Assembly: GCA_001567115.1 (NCBI GenBank) | Contig: LMZT01000052.1 | Coordinates: 1-56,423, forward strand | DNA length: 56,423 nucleotides | Origin: Candidatus Hinthialibacteria bacterium OLB16 | GTDB lineage: Bacteria > Hinthialibacterota > Hinthialibacteria > OLB16 | Direction of reading: 5' to 3' | In this document: one piece after another, positions 47,310 to 56,423 of the stretch | Numbering within the stretch: position 1 is the first letter of the stretch | Layout: every line of letters starts with the position of its first letter | The notes under the pieces: generated by a model | What the model saw: only the letters and a program-made list of their open reading frames with translations | The model's database searches: none | Told to the model about the DNA's origin: nothing | Made by a program: the position numbers and the translations under genes

Positions 47310-50300
47310 TTAAGGTATATTCAGCCAATTGCTGTAATGCATGGCCGTACCTTCACCGGTAGTGGGATCCACTACCATGACTTGGTAACGAACCTTAGTT
47401 CCACGCTTGCATGGATAATTGTCAGCGAAAACGAGACGCGGTCCCTGGACTTGCGGACGCACCTCAGGCGGCTGGATAAAGCCAGGCGATGGGTTGGTCA
47501 GATAAATGAATGGATCATCCAGAGTCTCCGTGCTGACAATCAACCCGAATGCATCCCGGCTGTCCGTCCTGTAGCACCAGAAGGTGTCGATCAATGGACT
47601 GACCTGGACAAAGTCTTTCCCTTCTTCCTGCCGGTAGACGATGAATTTTCCAAACTGGTTGGCAGCCTTGAGCTGGTCGCAGATTCCAGTACAGGTGAAG
47701 GGGACACTTCGCAAGCAGGCAATATCCTGCGTTTCACGGCAATCTGAAACTGAGAACTGGCAGCGCTTATCCAGCTGGAGCTTCTTAGTCAGGTCATCCG
47801 ACAATACCAGCATTGGTTGCGGGTAAAACAGCACATTCAGGAAATACGCGATTATCCCGGTTCCCTTGGGTGTCTCCGGGACCGGCGGCCAGGTTAGATG
47901 GTCGCCAGGTTCCTGCTCCCAGGTATCACACAGGGATTCAGACCATTTGCTGCTGCGCAGCGCCTTGTCGATCGCCCGCACACGGAAGCACCATTCCTGA
48001 TTCAGATCAGTCGCCGGATTGAGTGGAATCGAGACCTCATAAAGGCCATTCTTGTAGACCAGATCATTTCCGTTGATCCAGTAGGTATCATACTCCACAT
48101 CCCCATTTCGGCTGCGTGAAAGAACAAAGGCGGATAATCCTTCGCTCTGGGAAGTCCAACGGACCAAAAACTTCGGCGCCGCCTGTGTTCCGGCGGGATC
48201 CACACTGTGCATCAGAGGAGGATCGGGCGGCTCGGCGGTCGGTATGGTGAGGCAGTTCAGATATTTGAGATAGGATCCGACATTGTTCTTGCTGAAAACA
48301 CGCACTCCCAGGCAGGCTCCGGCTGGAACGATCGCAGTGAGATCTTCAGTGACACAATAAATCTGCAACCCGGCCGCATCTGTTGGCGCGTGGATGGTGC
48401 TGATTGCGCTCATCTTGCCATTAATTTCATAAAAGACACGCGCCCGCTCTCCTGGATTCAATCTCACACAGACATTGATCGGTTCATTGGGATCGAGGGT
48501 CTCTCCAGGATTGTTAACTGAATCCTTGCACACCTCGGTGAGGCGGAAACAGACAGTCCCATCGGAACAAAGGACGATCGAAAAGGTTTCCGATGAACCC
48601 AGCAGCCGACCTCTGCTGTCATAGTACCGCAGAATGAACATCCGGCTCTGGGTACCCCGATCCTGGCAGATCGACTCACAGAAACGCTGCAGTTCATTAT
48701 TCCTGATCTCTGCGAAACGATCCCGGATCTCCTTTTCAAGAAGCAAAACATAATTGTTGCCAGGCTTTCCACCTGGGGTTTCTCTTTGCGGGCAAACTTC
48801 AAACAGGCAGACAGAAGCCGCTTTCTGGTTCTTTGTCTCGTCGGTTGCATAGATGCGGACACCCCGCCGGTTTTCACACTGATCGTCACGGACGACAACA
48901 TAACGGCAGCGCTCGACTTTCACACCGGCGGCAGGTGTGGGCTGGGTACGATCCCACAACACTCCCCGCACGGGTGGTGAAAGCGGGCTTTGGTTGCCGA
49001 ACTGGTCGATGGCAATCATCCGGTACCAGAAGACATGGTTATCCGGTGAGGGAACTGTGTCGATGAACACACGCTGCTTCTGTCCATTCGAGAGTGTCCG
49101 CAGACTGGGGGCATCTGTGATCGGGATCTGTGCCACCAGCTCCGGCGGGTTCCCGGCGGGATGGCTGGCCTCATCGCATTTATCCGTGCCGGAAGCATCC
49201 TCGATCTCATCCGGCCAGAAATCCAGGTCGCTGTCCGTTCCCCATTTCTGCGCCCCTTCCTGCGACGCAAAGCGGAAAACCAGATATTTTTCGACATCGA
49301 GGTCAACTTCACGGTAGTTGCGGGGCAGAACCGGATCGCTGTCAGGAACATAATACAGCTCGGATGGGGCCGCGTAGGCGGGCGGCGTTACAAACGTCCT
49401 ACGCGACCCATACTGGTTCAGATAATTGGCGGAGTTGATCTCATCCCAGACCAGCTGGATTCGTGGTGTCGTCGGCACAATGGGGTCTTTGATTTCTTCA
49501 GTGCGAACTGCCCAGGGAGCCGGTGGCGGCATCGAATCAGGCACCATCGCCTCCACCACCGGGGAAGTCCTGGAATATTTTCCACTCAGGTCGATTGCTA
49601 CAAGATAGTAGTAATAGACGCGCCCGCGCTCTAGAAAGATGAAGTTGGCGACATCCCCTTCATCGATCGTCAGAAAGGCATCTCTTCCCTCAGTTGGAGC
49701 CTGGCCGGCGACAATGACCGGGGTCTTGTTCACCTTCGTGAGAGCGGGATTGAACGAGCCTGCCAGCTGCATATTTCGAAGAGCATCTGGACCCAGCCCA
49801 AGGTCTGAATCCGAACGGTAAAGATCATAACCAAAGGTCAGGATTTTCTGGCGGAGCCGGTCGGGTGAGACCGGCACATCCCAGCGGAAATGAATGCGGC
49901 GATCATCCAGGCCTCGGCCGATCGCCGAACACCCGCCGACAAACACCTGCTCAAAAGACGCTGGTGCAGGCAGGACATCCACAACAGAGGTATCCACAAC
50001 AGTTTTACCGAGCGGAAGGGTCTCAGTAGAACCAATCATCCCGGTGAGCATGTACTCATAATTTCCTGCTGGAAGCGCAGTGCGGTCAATGCTGCCCATC
50101 CCAAGCGCACGGCTGACATTCGCATTCATGCGCATGAGAAAAATGGTGCGGATCGGATTGTAGTCCTCATGCCCGGGAGTCAGGCTCAGAATATCATGGA
50201 CATAAGCATAAGCGGCATTCCCTGTCGCTGCACCGCCAGATGCGCTTTCTGCCCATTTCTGGATGTTATCCCGACGGAGCGCTTCACCCGGTTCCTCAAA

Positions 50301-50609
50301 CAGGCCTTGAATCGTCACCACATCAGCCACGCCCCGCTCTGTTTCTTCGATGAGCTGGAAAACCGCGGCTCCCTGGCGGCGATAAAGACGGAAACCGGTG
50401 ATATCACCCGGGATGGACTGCTCGAGCGGCCCCCATTCCAGGATCACCTGATGGATTCCCAGGTCCGGGTTGTTTTCCACCATTCCGGTGAAATACAGCC
50501 TGTCTTCCGCCTGTGCAGGTGACAGGAGCAGCCACAGGCCTGACAGCAGTAAAAGGATCGTTCTTTTCATTGGATAAGCTTTCATCATTGCCGTTGATTC
50601 TTTTTGCAT
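47310..50609 (-). CDS. secreted Cys-rich multidomain protein (FN3-like)
   Basis: A roughly 1,099-residue exported protein with a signal peptide (TILLLLSGLWLLLSPAQAED). It consists of several beta-sandwich units with the fibronectin type III pattern (QVILEWGPLEQSIPGDITGF; RIHFRWDVPVSP; RIQLVWDEINSANYL; KFLVRWTSQSEGLSAFVLSR), interrupted by Cys-rich segments (CRYVVVRDDQC; CLFEVCPQ; CFRLTEVCKD). The odd number of cysteines and their spread suggest disulfides outside the cell. I cannot name a family. It lies 16-19 bases after the giant protein gene and 48 bases before the TSP3 gene, so all three are probably co-expressed. Confidence 0.7.
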   Translation of the reverse strand: MQKESTAMMKAYPMKRTILLLLSGLWLLLSPAQAEDRLYFTGMVENNPDLGIHQVILEWGPLEQSIPGDITGFRLYRRQGAAVFQLIEETERGVADVVTIQGLFEEPGEALRRDNIQKWAESASGGAATGNAAYAYVHDILSLTPGHEDYNPIRTIFLMRMNANVSRALGMGSIDRTALPAGNYEYMLTGMIGSTETLPLGKTVVDTSVVDVLPAPASFEQVFVGGCSAIGRGLDDRRIHFRWDVPVSPDRLRQKILTFGYDLYRSDSDLGLGPDALRNMQLAGSFNPALTKVNKTPVIVAGQAPTEGRDAFLTIDEGDVANFIFLERGRVYYYYLVAIDLSGKYSRTSPVVEAMVPDSMPPPAPWAVRTEEIKDPIVPTTPRIQLVWDEINSANYLNQYGSRRTFVTPPAYAAPSELYYVPDSDPVLPRNYREVDLDVEKYLVFRFASQEGAQKWGTDSDLDFWPDEIEDASGTDKCDEASHPAGNPPELVAQIPITDAPSLRTLSNGQKQRVFIDTVPSPDNHVFWYRMIAIDQFGNQSPLSPPVRGVLWDRTQPTPAAGVKVERCRYVVVRDDQCENRRGVRIYATDETKNQKAASVCLFEVCPQRETPGGKPGNNYVLLLEKEIRDRFAEIRNNELQRFCESICQDRGTQSRMFILRYYDSRGRLLGSSETFSIVLCSDGTVCFRLTEVCKDSVNNPGETLDPNEPINVCVRLNPGERARVFYEINGKMSAISTIHAPTDAAGLQIYCVTEDLTAIVPAGACLGVRVFSKNNVGSYLKYLNCLTIPTAEPPDPPLMHSVDPAGTQAAPKFLVRWTSQSEGLSAFVLSRSRNGDVEYDTYWINGNDLVYKNGLYEVSIPLNPATDLNQEWCFRVRAIDKALRSSKWSESLCDTWEQEPGDHLTWPPVPETPKGTGIIAYFLNVLFYPQPMLVLSDDLTKKLQLDKRCQFSVSDCRETQDIACLRSVPFTCTGICDQLKAANQFGKFIVYRQEEGKDFVQVSPLIDTFWCYRTDSRDAFGLIVSTETLDDPFIYLTNPSPGFIQPPEVRPQVQGPRLVFADNYPCKRGTKVRYQVMVVDPTTGEGTAMHYSNWLNIP

Positions 50610-50627
50610 CAATTGGCTCTTTTTCCT

Positions 50628-53600
50628 TTAATCGCAACAGCTGAAATCTGGGCCTTGCAGGGAGAAATCACTGTTTACAGAGCTGTATGTGGCTCCGAAA
50701 GAAGCATCCCCGGTCAGGCACCAGTCATCATCACGGACATCCGAGATGGAATTCCAATCTTCAGGCTCACAGAAACCAAGCCCGCCGGCGATCCACCCCT
50801 TGCCATTGAACTTGTAGTCACTGCCGGACTTCAGCCCCATGAGTGTCACCTTGCCCTTGATCGACACCAGGCAGAGGGCTTCTCCCCAGACCGATCCGCC
50901 AAACAGGCCTCCAAAGATCCCCGAGAGATACCAGATCCCGAGATCGACTCCGGCACCGATTGTCAACGGGCATCCATAATTGATGATCGGCAATGACACC
51001 GCACCGCGGACATAGACGCCAATCAACGGCACTGTCTCGCCGATGAATTCAGCGACTTCCGGATCGAGGCGTTCGAGGACTCCGAAGTCGCAGGTCTTGC
51101 CAAAATAGAACGCGATGACATTGATGGTATACGACTGGAATCTGCCAGCCGCTTTTCCGCCCAGGTAATTCTCGATTGCACCCATTCCAAATTCGAGGCC
51201 GATATCCCGAATGGCGGCCGCCTCGAAGTTGATTTCACCCGAGGTATACACCCGGCCGAAGACACCGATCGGGATCCCGCCATCGAGGGTGAATCCAAGC
51301 GCAGCTTCCTTGATCCCGATCGGAAGCCCAAGCATCTCCGCACTGATATCCCGGGTCATATCACCGCATCGATCAGGCCGGTCCCATCGGACACACAGGC
51401 CCCTTTCCCGTTTTCGGAATTCCAGCTGGTGATATCGAGGGCGGCAAAATAGGTGGTTGGATCCGGGTCTCCACCGAATGTGAACTCGGCTTCGATATGG
51501 ATCTGCTCAAGTTCTTCCTGATTGACAATGGCAAACCCATCCAGGCGCCCGCCCACCAGATCGAAGTCGGCGATCTGGCTGGTCACCGATTCGATTGCGG
51601 CATTGAGGCCATCGGCTATCGCCTGAATGGCTTCCTGAATCAGGCTGTTGAGATTGGCAGCGAGCTGGTTCGCCACTTCATCGACTGCATCACTGATTGG
51701 CGACAGCAGATCGAAGAAGGCCTCGCTGAGCTCATTGACCGGCTGGCTGTTCAGGATGGCATTCCGGATAATGGATTTGATATCGGAGGCATCCGGTGTC
51801 GGGATCACACTCAACGCCTGGTCCAGAATGCTCTGCAGCTCATTGATGATCAAATCCTGGGCCTGCTTGAGCGGGGCATCCAGCAGAGTTTCTATCGCAT
51901 CCACAAAAGCGAACTGGAAGGCTTTGTTCGGATCACCCGTGATCTGGGCTTTAATGTTTGTCAGCGCAGTCTGCAGGATTCCCGGCGGCGCCTGCGCAAT
52001 CAGGGCATCCACCATGGTGCTGGCCAGCTCATTGAGTTTCTGGCGGCCCAGAGCCACCAGAGAGTTGTAGTCGGGATAGATGCCCGCATCTGGAATCGGC
52101 AGATCCGAGGAGAGCAGCTCGCGAAGACTTTCGACATGGCCTTTCAGGAGGCTGACCTGAGAATCCGCATCATCCAGATACCCGATCAGGACAGCCTGAA
52201 CTGTATCCAGCTGGGTGTTAACCAGATTTAAATTCGCAAGTATCTGGTCCAGAAAAGCCTCGGCCTGGTCGAAGATCGTCGGCATGTTGCCATACTGGCC
52301 CTGCAGCAGGCTTTCCGCATCATGGATGATCTCCTGGAGGCTGGCTGCCAGTGATTTAATGGACTTGCCCATGTCTACCACCGCAGACGTATCGAGATCC
52401 GCTCCCACCGCCGATGCGGCGGCATCGAGTTCCTCACCGATCTTCTCGATATCCACCGCCTGAATGGCATCCAGCACATCCTTGACTGTCCCCTTGATCT
52501 CATCCACTTTCTTGATGATCGGGTTGTTGGCCAGGCCGGTGAAGTTGCCGAGCGCGCCCGCCGGGTCGGTGATGGTCGTTTTGATGGTGTTCAACAGGTT
52601 TGTAACCTGCACCAGGGCTGTATCAAGGTCATTGGCGAGCGAATTGATTTCATTGCGGGCAGTCCCGATGCCACCCTGCAGATCCCCAAGGATTCCATCG
52701 ATCAAATCCAGGGCATCCTGGAGCTGCTGCAAACGGTCCTGAATCTCCTGCTGCTGGGCCGGTGTCAATGGGTTTCCAGGGTATGAATTAACCGTGTCCA
52801 TTGGTGCAGCAAGGTATCCCGCAAGGTCATCGAAAAGGCCCTGAAGCTGGCCACCCGCTCCATTGAGAGGCTCCAGCCCGGCTGTGATCTGATTCAACAA
52901 CTCCTCGCGGAATTCATCGAGGACATCCGCAGTACGGTTCGATATCTCCTCCGGAATGTGATTGACGACATTGATCGCATCGGCAAAGCTGGTGATCACG
53001 CCATTCACTGGACCGGCATTCAAAGCGGAATCCACTATCGGGGCCAATACCTGGGTCAGGTCGCCGCCCATTATCTCTTTCACCAAGTCTTCGGTATTCA
53101 GAACATTGCTTAACATGCCTTCGAGGCTGAAACCGGGATCCACTCCAAGATAGGTGTGCATGAAATCATCGATGTCGCCCAGGTCATTCAAATTCACCTG
53201 GAAGTTGGTGATGGCGGCGAAATCCGCACTCACACCAAATGAAACTTGGTGCGTATCGGATTCAGATAATCCGGCACACTGTTGATCGTGATCACAGGAT
53301 TGGCTTCGCTGATCAGATCGTAAGTCTTCTTGATCCCAAGGAACTGGGGCATTTCAGTGCCATCCGAACGGTTGTAGGTGAGTGCGTAGTTGAGAGACAG
53401 AAGCCCCGATGCCGGCCAGCTGTATTTGGCCCGCGGGCGTGGATCTCCCGCCTCCGGCGCGTCATTCCCGTTGGCCAGCATGTTCCTGTAGTTGTCCACA
53501 TTGCTCCCATACGCATCCGGGATTCCATTGTGGTTGGTATCGGTGCTGGACTCATCCCTGAAAACATAAATATCGAATGAATCATCCGGCAACGACAGGC

Positions 53601-56279
53601 CTGAGGGTGTCGGGTTGTCGAGGTGCAGCAGTGTTTCCAGATCATTGAACAAAGGCACATCAGTCAGTCCAGCAAGATTCAGAAATCCGACATGCTGTCC
53701 CGGATAGGTGGCCAACTGGTTGAGATAGGCTTTTTGGACCCGCACACCAAAGCCCTCTTCGGAGCTCGACTGCGGTTTATCAAACATGTTGTCCGGCGCA
53801 CCTGTCATGGTCTGGTTTTTCAACTTGCCATTGACCGGATAAATTGAACGCATGGTCAGGAAGTTCTCTATTCCATTGACATCGTTCAATGTCGCCAGTT
53901 CCAGTTCTTTTTTGGTATTGTCCAGGCAGGCATTGCCACTGTTTGCAGTCGGGACAAAGGCCATCCCTGTCAATGAAATTGGGGTTTCCCAGTAAGACAG
54001 AACATCATTCCCCTCATCCGTGAATCCATCGGAATCGTTGTCCACGCCATCCGGAACTTTCCAGTCGGTCTCCGGCTCACTGTCGACTGTTCCCGAACCG
54101 AGATCCCCCGAGCAGGTCATATCCAGATCGAGGAACGACACATGAATGTCGCAGGGATACGGAATATCCAGCGACCCATCCAGGAAAGTCTTGCCATCCA
54201 GGCGGTTGTAAACCTGCCGGAATGCGAAACGGCGGAAATCGATGTCGTAGCCATAAATATTCAACACCCCCTGGAATGAGGTGTTGAAGACGCCTGTCAC
54301 ACCCGATGGCCTCAGCACATATTTCGTGTGCGCTGTAATATCAAACTGGTTATGGCCGGGATTCCCATTGAAACGGATGCTTTGTTTGTCCACCAGCTGC
54401 TGGCCGGCGCCTTCGCTGAGAGATTCGAGCTTCTCAGGCCCCATGGTGAGGCCGGCATAAAATCCATTCCCAAGATCGGCATCCGAGGATCCGCCTCCCT
54501 CAAGAAGCGGTGTGAAGGTTCCAGGAATCCCTCCAGGTCCATCGAACTGGCGGGAGCCAAGCAGCACACGGCTGACTGTGCGGATGTTCTCATCTTTTGT
54601 GCCGCGCATGTAAAAGCCCGGCATATAAAATACGCCATGCTGGCTGCTGTCGTCTCTGAAGTAGGTGGGTGAGCCTGCCTCCCATTTGCCCCATTCTGTA
54701 TTCTTCCCGAGCTGCTCAAAACGTTTGCCCAGCGATCCATCATCGCTCAACCAGGCGGTCCCATCCGCTGTCGCAACCTCATAGGTCTCTGGTGACATGA
54801 AATCACCGCAGTTATCATCCGGGCAGGTCTGGCGTGCTCTCATCCGGAAGGATGTCACAGGCAGATCCTGCGGGACCAGTTCGTTTTTATTAACATCCAC
54901 CTGGAATGGCTGATCCCAGACAATCACACCCATCGGGAAGGATGTCCTGGCTTTCTTCAGCACAGCGCCGCTCTTCTGAAATGACAGATCCTGCGCAGTG
55001 ACTCCATTCCCATCAACAAATGCCGTATTGACTACACCGCTCTCAAACCCCATGAAGACGACATCGTTGCTTGGAAAACCTTTGGCCTCAAGGCTCTGGC
55101 CACGCGGATCTCGCGGGTGCAGCCCTGCGTAAGAGGGAAAATGCACATGCATGGCGACAACATCTTCAAGGATCAATCCGGCAGGATCGTTCAGTTTGAA
55201 CCGCATCCGGGGGACTACAAGATTAAAGGGCAGGCCATATCCGTGGAGTTCTCTCACCTGGGAAAACATAAACACTGCTATGTCGTAGATATGAACGAAA
55301 GATCCACTCTCACTGAAGAAATCGATCTTTTCATCTCCACAAGGAAAAAAACCATCCTTCGGGTTTCCCGGGTTTTTGAGCTGATGGACTGAGACATCCT
55401 CCGGCAGAAAAACGCCTGCACCGGAAAACGATGCCCCATTCCCATCCAGTTTTACCGTCCGAATTTCCGCGTCCAACCCGCTGGGAGTCAGCCCGGAGAG
55501 AACCCCGATGTTAACTGCCGCCAGCCCGGCCGGTGTGGTCAGGTCATAAGAGTAGCCATCTCCATTGAGGGAATCGAAGTAACACCCAGGAGTCGGATTG
55601 AAGGTGGATTCACCCCATTCGTGTGTCCACTTGGCTGTCGCTGACCCGACAGGAATGTGGGGAAAACCGGGAAGCCCAATGCACAAACCGGTCGCAGCCA
55701 GACTGCTGAGGCTTGTTTTTATCGGTCCATAAAAAAGGTCTCCGGAGTAGATGCGGTATCTGAAAGAGTCATCCGAAATGAGATCGTTGTCGTTGTTGTC
55801 GGTTTCGGGAATGGTGTTGTCCGGGTCAACTGTTCCGACGACCTTGTATTCGACTGATGGCAGATTAAGCCCGGCCAGAGGCAGATTCATGGCGTTGATC
55901 TTGGCGCGATGAATCTCAAAAAATCATCCGCCACAAAGAGGTTCCAGGTGACATTGAAATTTCCAGAAACTGTCCGCAGCACATTGCTGGCGCTGTCCAC
56001 CAGGTCGTAACGCATCTTTACAGTTGTTGGGAGCGGATCGCAGACCGGGTCGATCGGGTTGCCATTACACTGGATGGTGGCGTAAACCCAGGCGCTCACC
56101 TGAAGCGGTTCGGCGGACTCGATATTCTTTATGTGATATCTCTTGACCGTTGCCACATTATCGATGTTGGGAGTGGCTTCAAAGGTCCCAGGATCAAGTC
56201 CTACACGCAGATTGATGAGTGCGTGGCAGGGTGTCGCAGCGAAAATCGCCAGCAACACTATGCTGAGGTAATTTTTCAT
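50628..56279 (-). CDS. giant secreted protein: CARDB-like, beta region, long helical region, C-terminal beta domain (three frameshifts)
   Basis: Read across three apparent missing bases (near 55918-55923, 53233-53244 and 51361-51366), this encodes about 1,884 residues. A signal peptide (MKNYLSIVLLAIFAATPCHA) leads to a CARDB-like beta domain ending VDPDNTIPETDNNDND, which spans the first break. A large beta region has a calcium-site-like DGVDNDSDGFTDEGND. A Cys-poor helical stretch (about 1015-1570; EIQDRLQQLQDALDLIDGIL) is followed by a Gly-rich beta domain ending SCCD. Joins read DDF|FEIHRAKINAMN, RTKF|SFGVSADF and LIDAV|DMTRDISA. At each break the stop overlaps a start (ATGA or GTGA), so separate coupled cistrons are the alternative, but the later parts lack signal peptides. 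It heads the operon. Bases 56280-56423 upstream show only a possible TTGATT-type -35. Confidence 0.65.
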
Positions 56280-56423
56280 TGTGGTTTGGCGGATATGGGG
56301 CCTTGCGGATTGCACGACCTGTTTTGCCTTCCTTTTTTTGAGTTTCCTGTCTAACAACTCACACACAGACATTCGGGCCTGTTAGCATCAAAATATCAGA
56401 GAGACAATCAAAACCGAGGTGAA

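Overview
The window is a gene-dense bacterial chromosome segment of moderately high GC from an uncultured lineage. The type IV pilin-like protein, twin-arginine sugar enzymes, Thr/Pro-rich linkers, thrombospondin type 3 repeats and giant secreted proteins resemble candidate phyla such as Sumerlaeota (BRC1) or Hydrogenedentota. The Asp23/AmaP pair and a T-box before leuA are traits better known from Firmicutes. The phylum guess is inference from gene style, not from a marker gene. Thirteen single-base frameshifts, both +1 and -1 and mostly in short homopolymers, interrupt genes that are otherwise intact (accC, the Gfo/Idh dehydrogenase, the yacL-like gene and others). I treat them as likely sequence errors and annotate each gene across its frameshift.

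Layout. 0.2-4.5 kb (minus): an operon-like row galT, accC, Asp23 protein, AmaP-like membrane anchor and a basic hypothetical protein. 4.8-8.7 kb (plus): a pilin-like protein, a polyprenyl-linked glycosyltransferase, a Tat-exported Gfo/Idh/MocA dehydrogenase and a small Ala/Pro-rich lipoprotein, with clear promoters and terminators. 8.9-9.7 kb (minus): the fluoride channel fluC with a relic of a DUF190 gene, and tRNA-Lys(CTT) with a near-consensus promoter. 9.8-18 kb (plus): a GH38-family enzyme lacking the usual nucleophile, a URO-D-family protein, and a very large O-antigen ligase/polymerase fused to TPRs. 18-21.7 kb: fbaA (plus), convergent with leuA (minus), which has a Leu T-box leader and a 39-codon upstream ORF.

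21.7-28.1 kb: an outer-membrane SphA/MetA-like protein behind a leader hairpin, repeat-rich intergenic DNA, a 70-residue membrane protein, rpmE, two tandem thymidylate-kinase-like genes (one with a degenerate Walker A), a membrane-anchored protein, a Tat-exported sugar isomerase, and a carB that encodes only the N-terminal half of carbamoyl-phosphate synthase. 28.4-31.8 kb (plus): tig-clpP-clpX. 31.8-36 kb: archaeal-type phosphoglycerate mutase (minus), then a response regulator/PP2C phosphatase overlapping a glycosyltransferase with a coiled-coil tail (plus).

36-41 kb (minus): a HAD phosphatase, a large TPR protein and a TonB-like membrane-anchored vWA protein. 41-43.7 kb (plus): yacL-like PIN-TRAM and mnmE. 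43.7-56.3 kb (minus): three very large exported proteins separated by 16-48 bases: a roughly 1,884-residue CARDB/helical/beta protein, a Cys-rich FN3-like protein, and a TSP3-repeat protein with possible H-lectin-like domains. This last block, which no family I know fully explains, is the best candidate for an undescribed cell-surface or extracellular assembly system.
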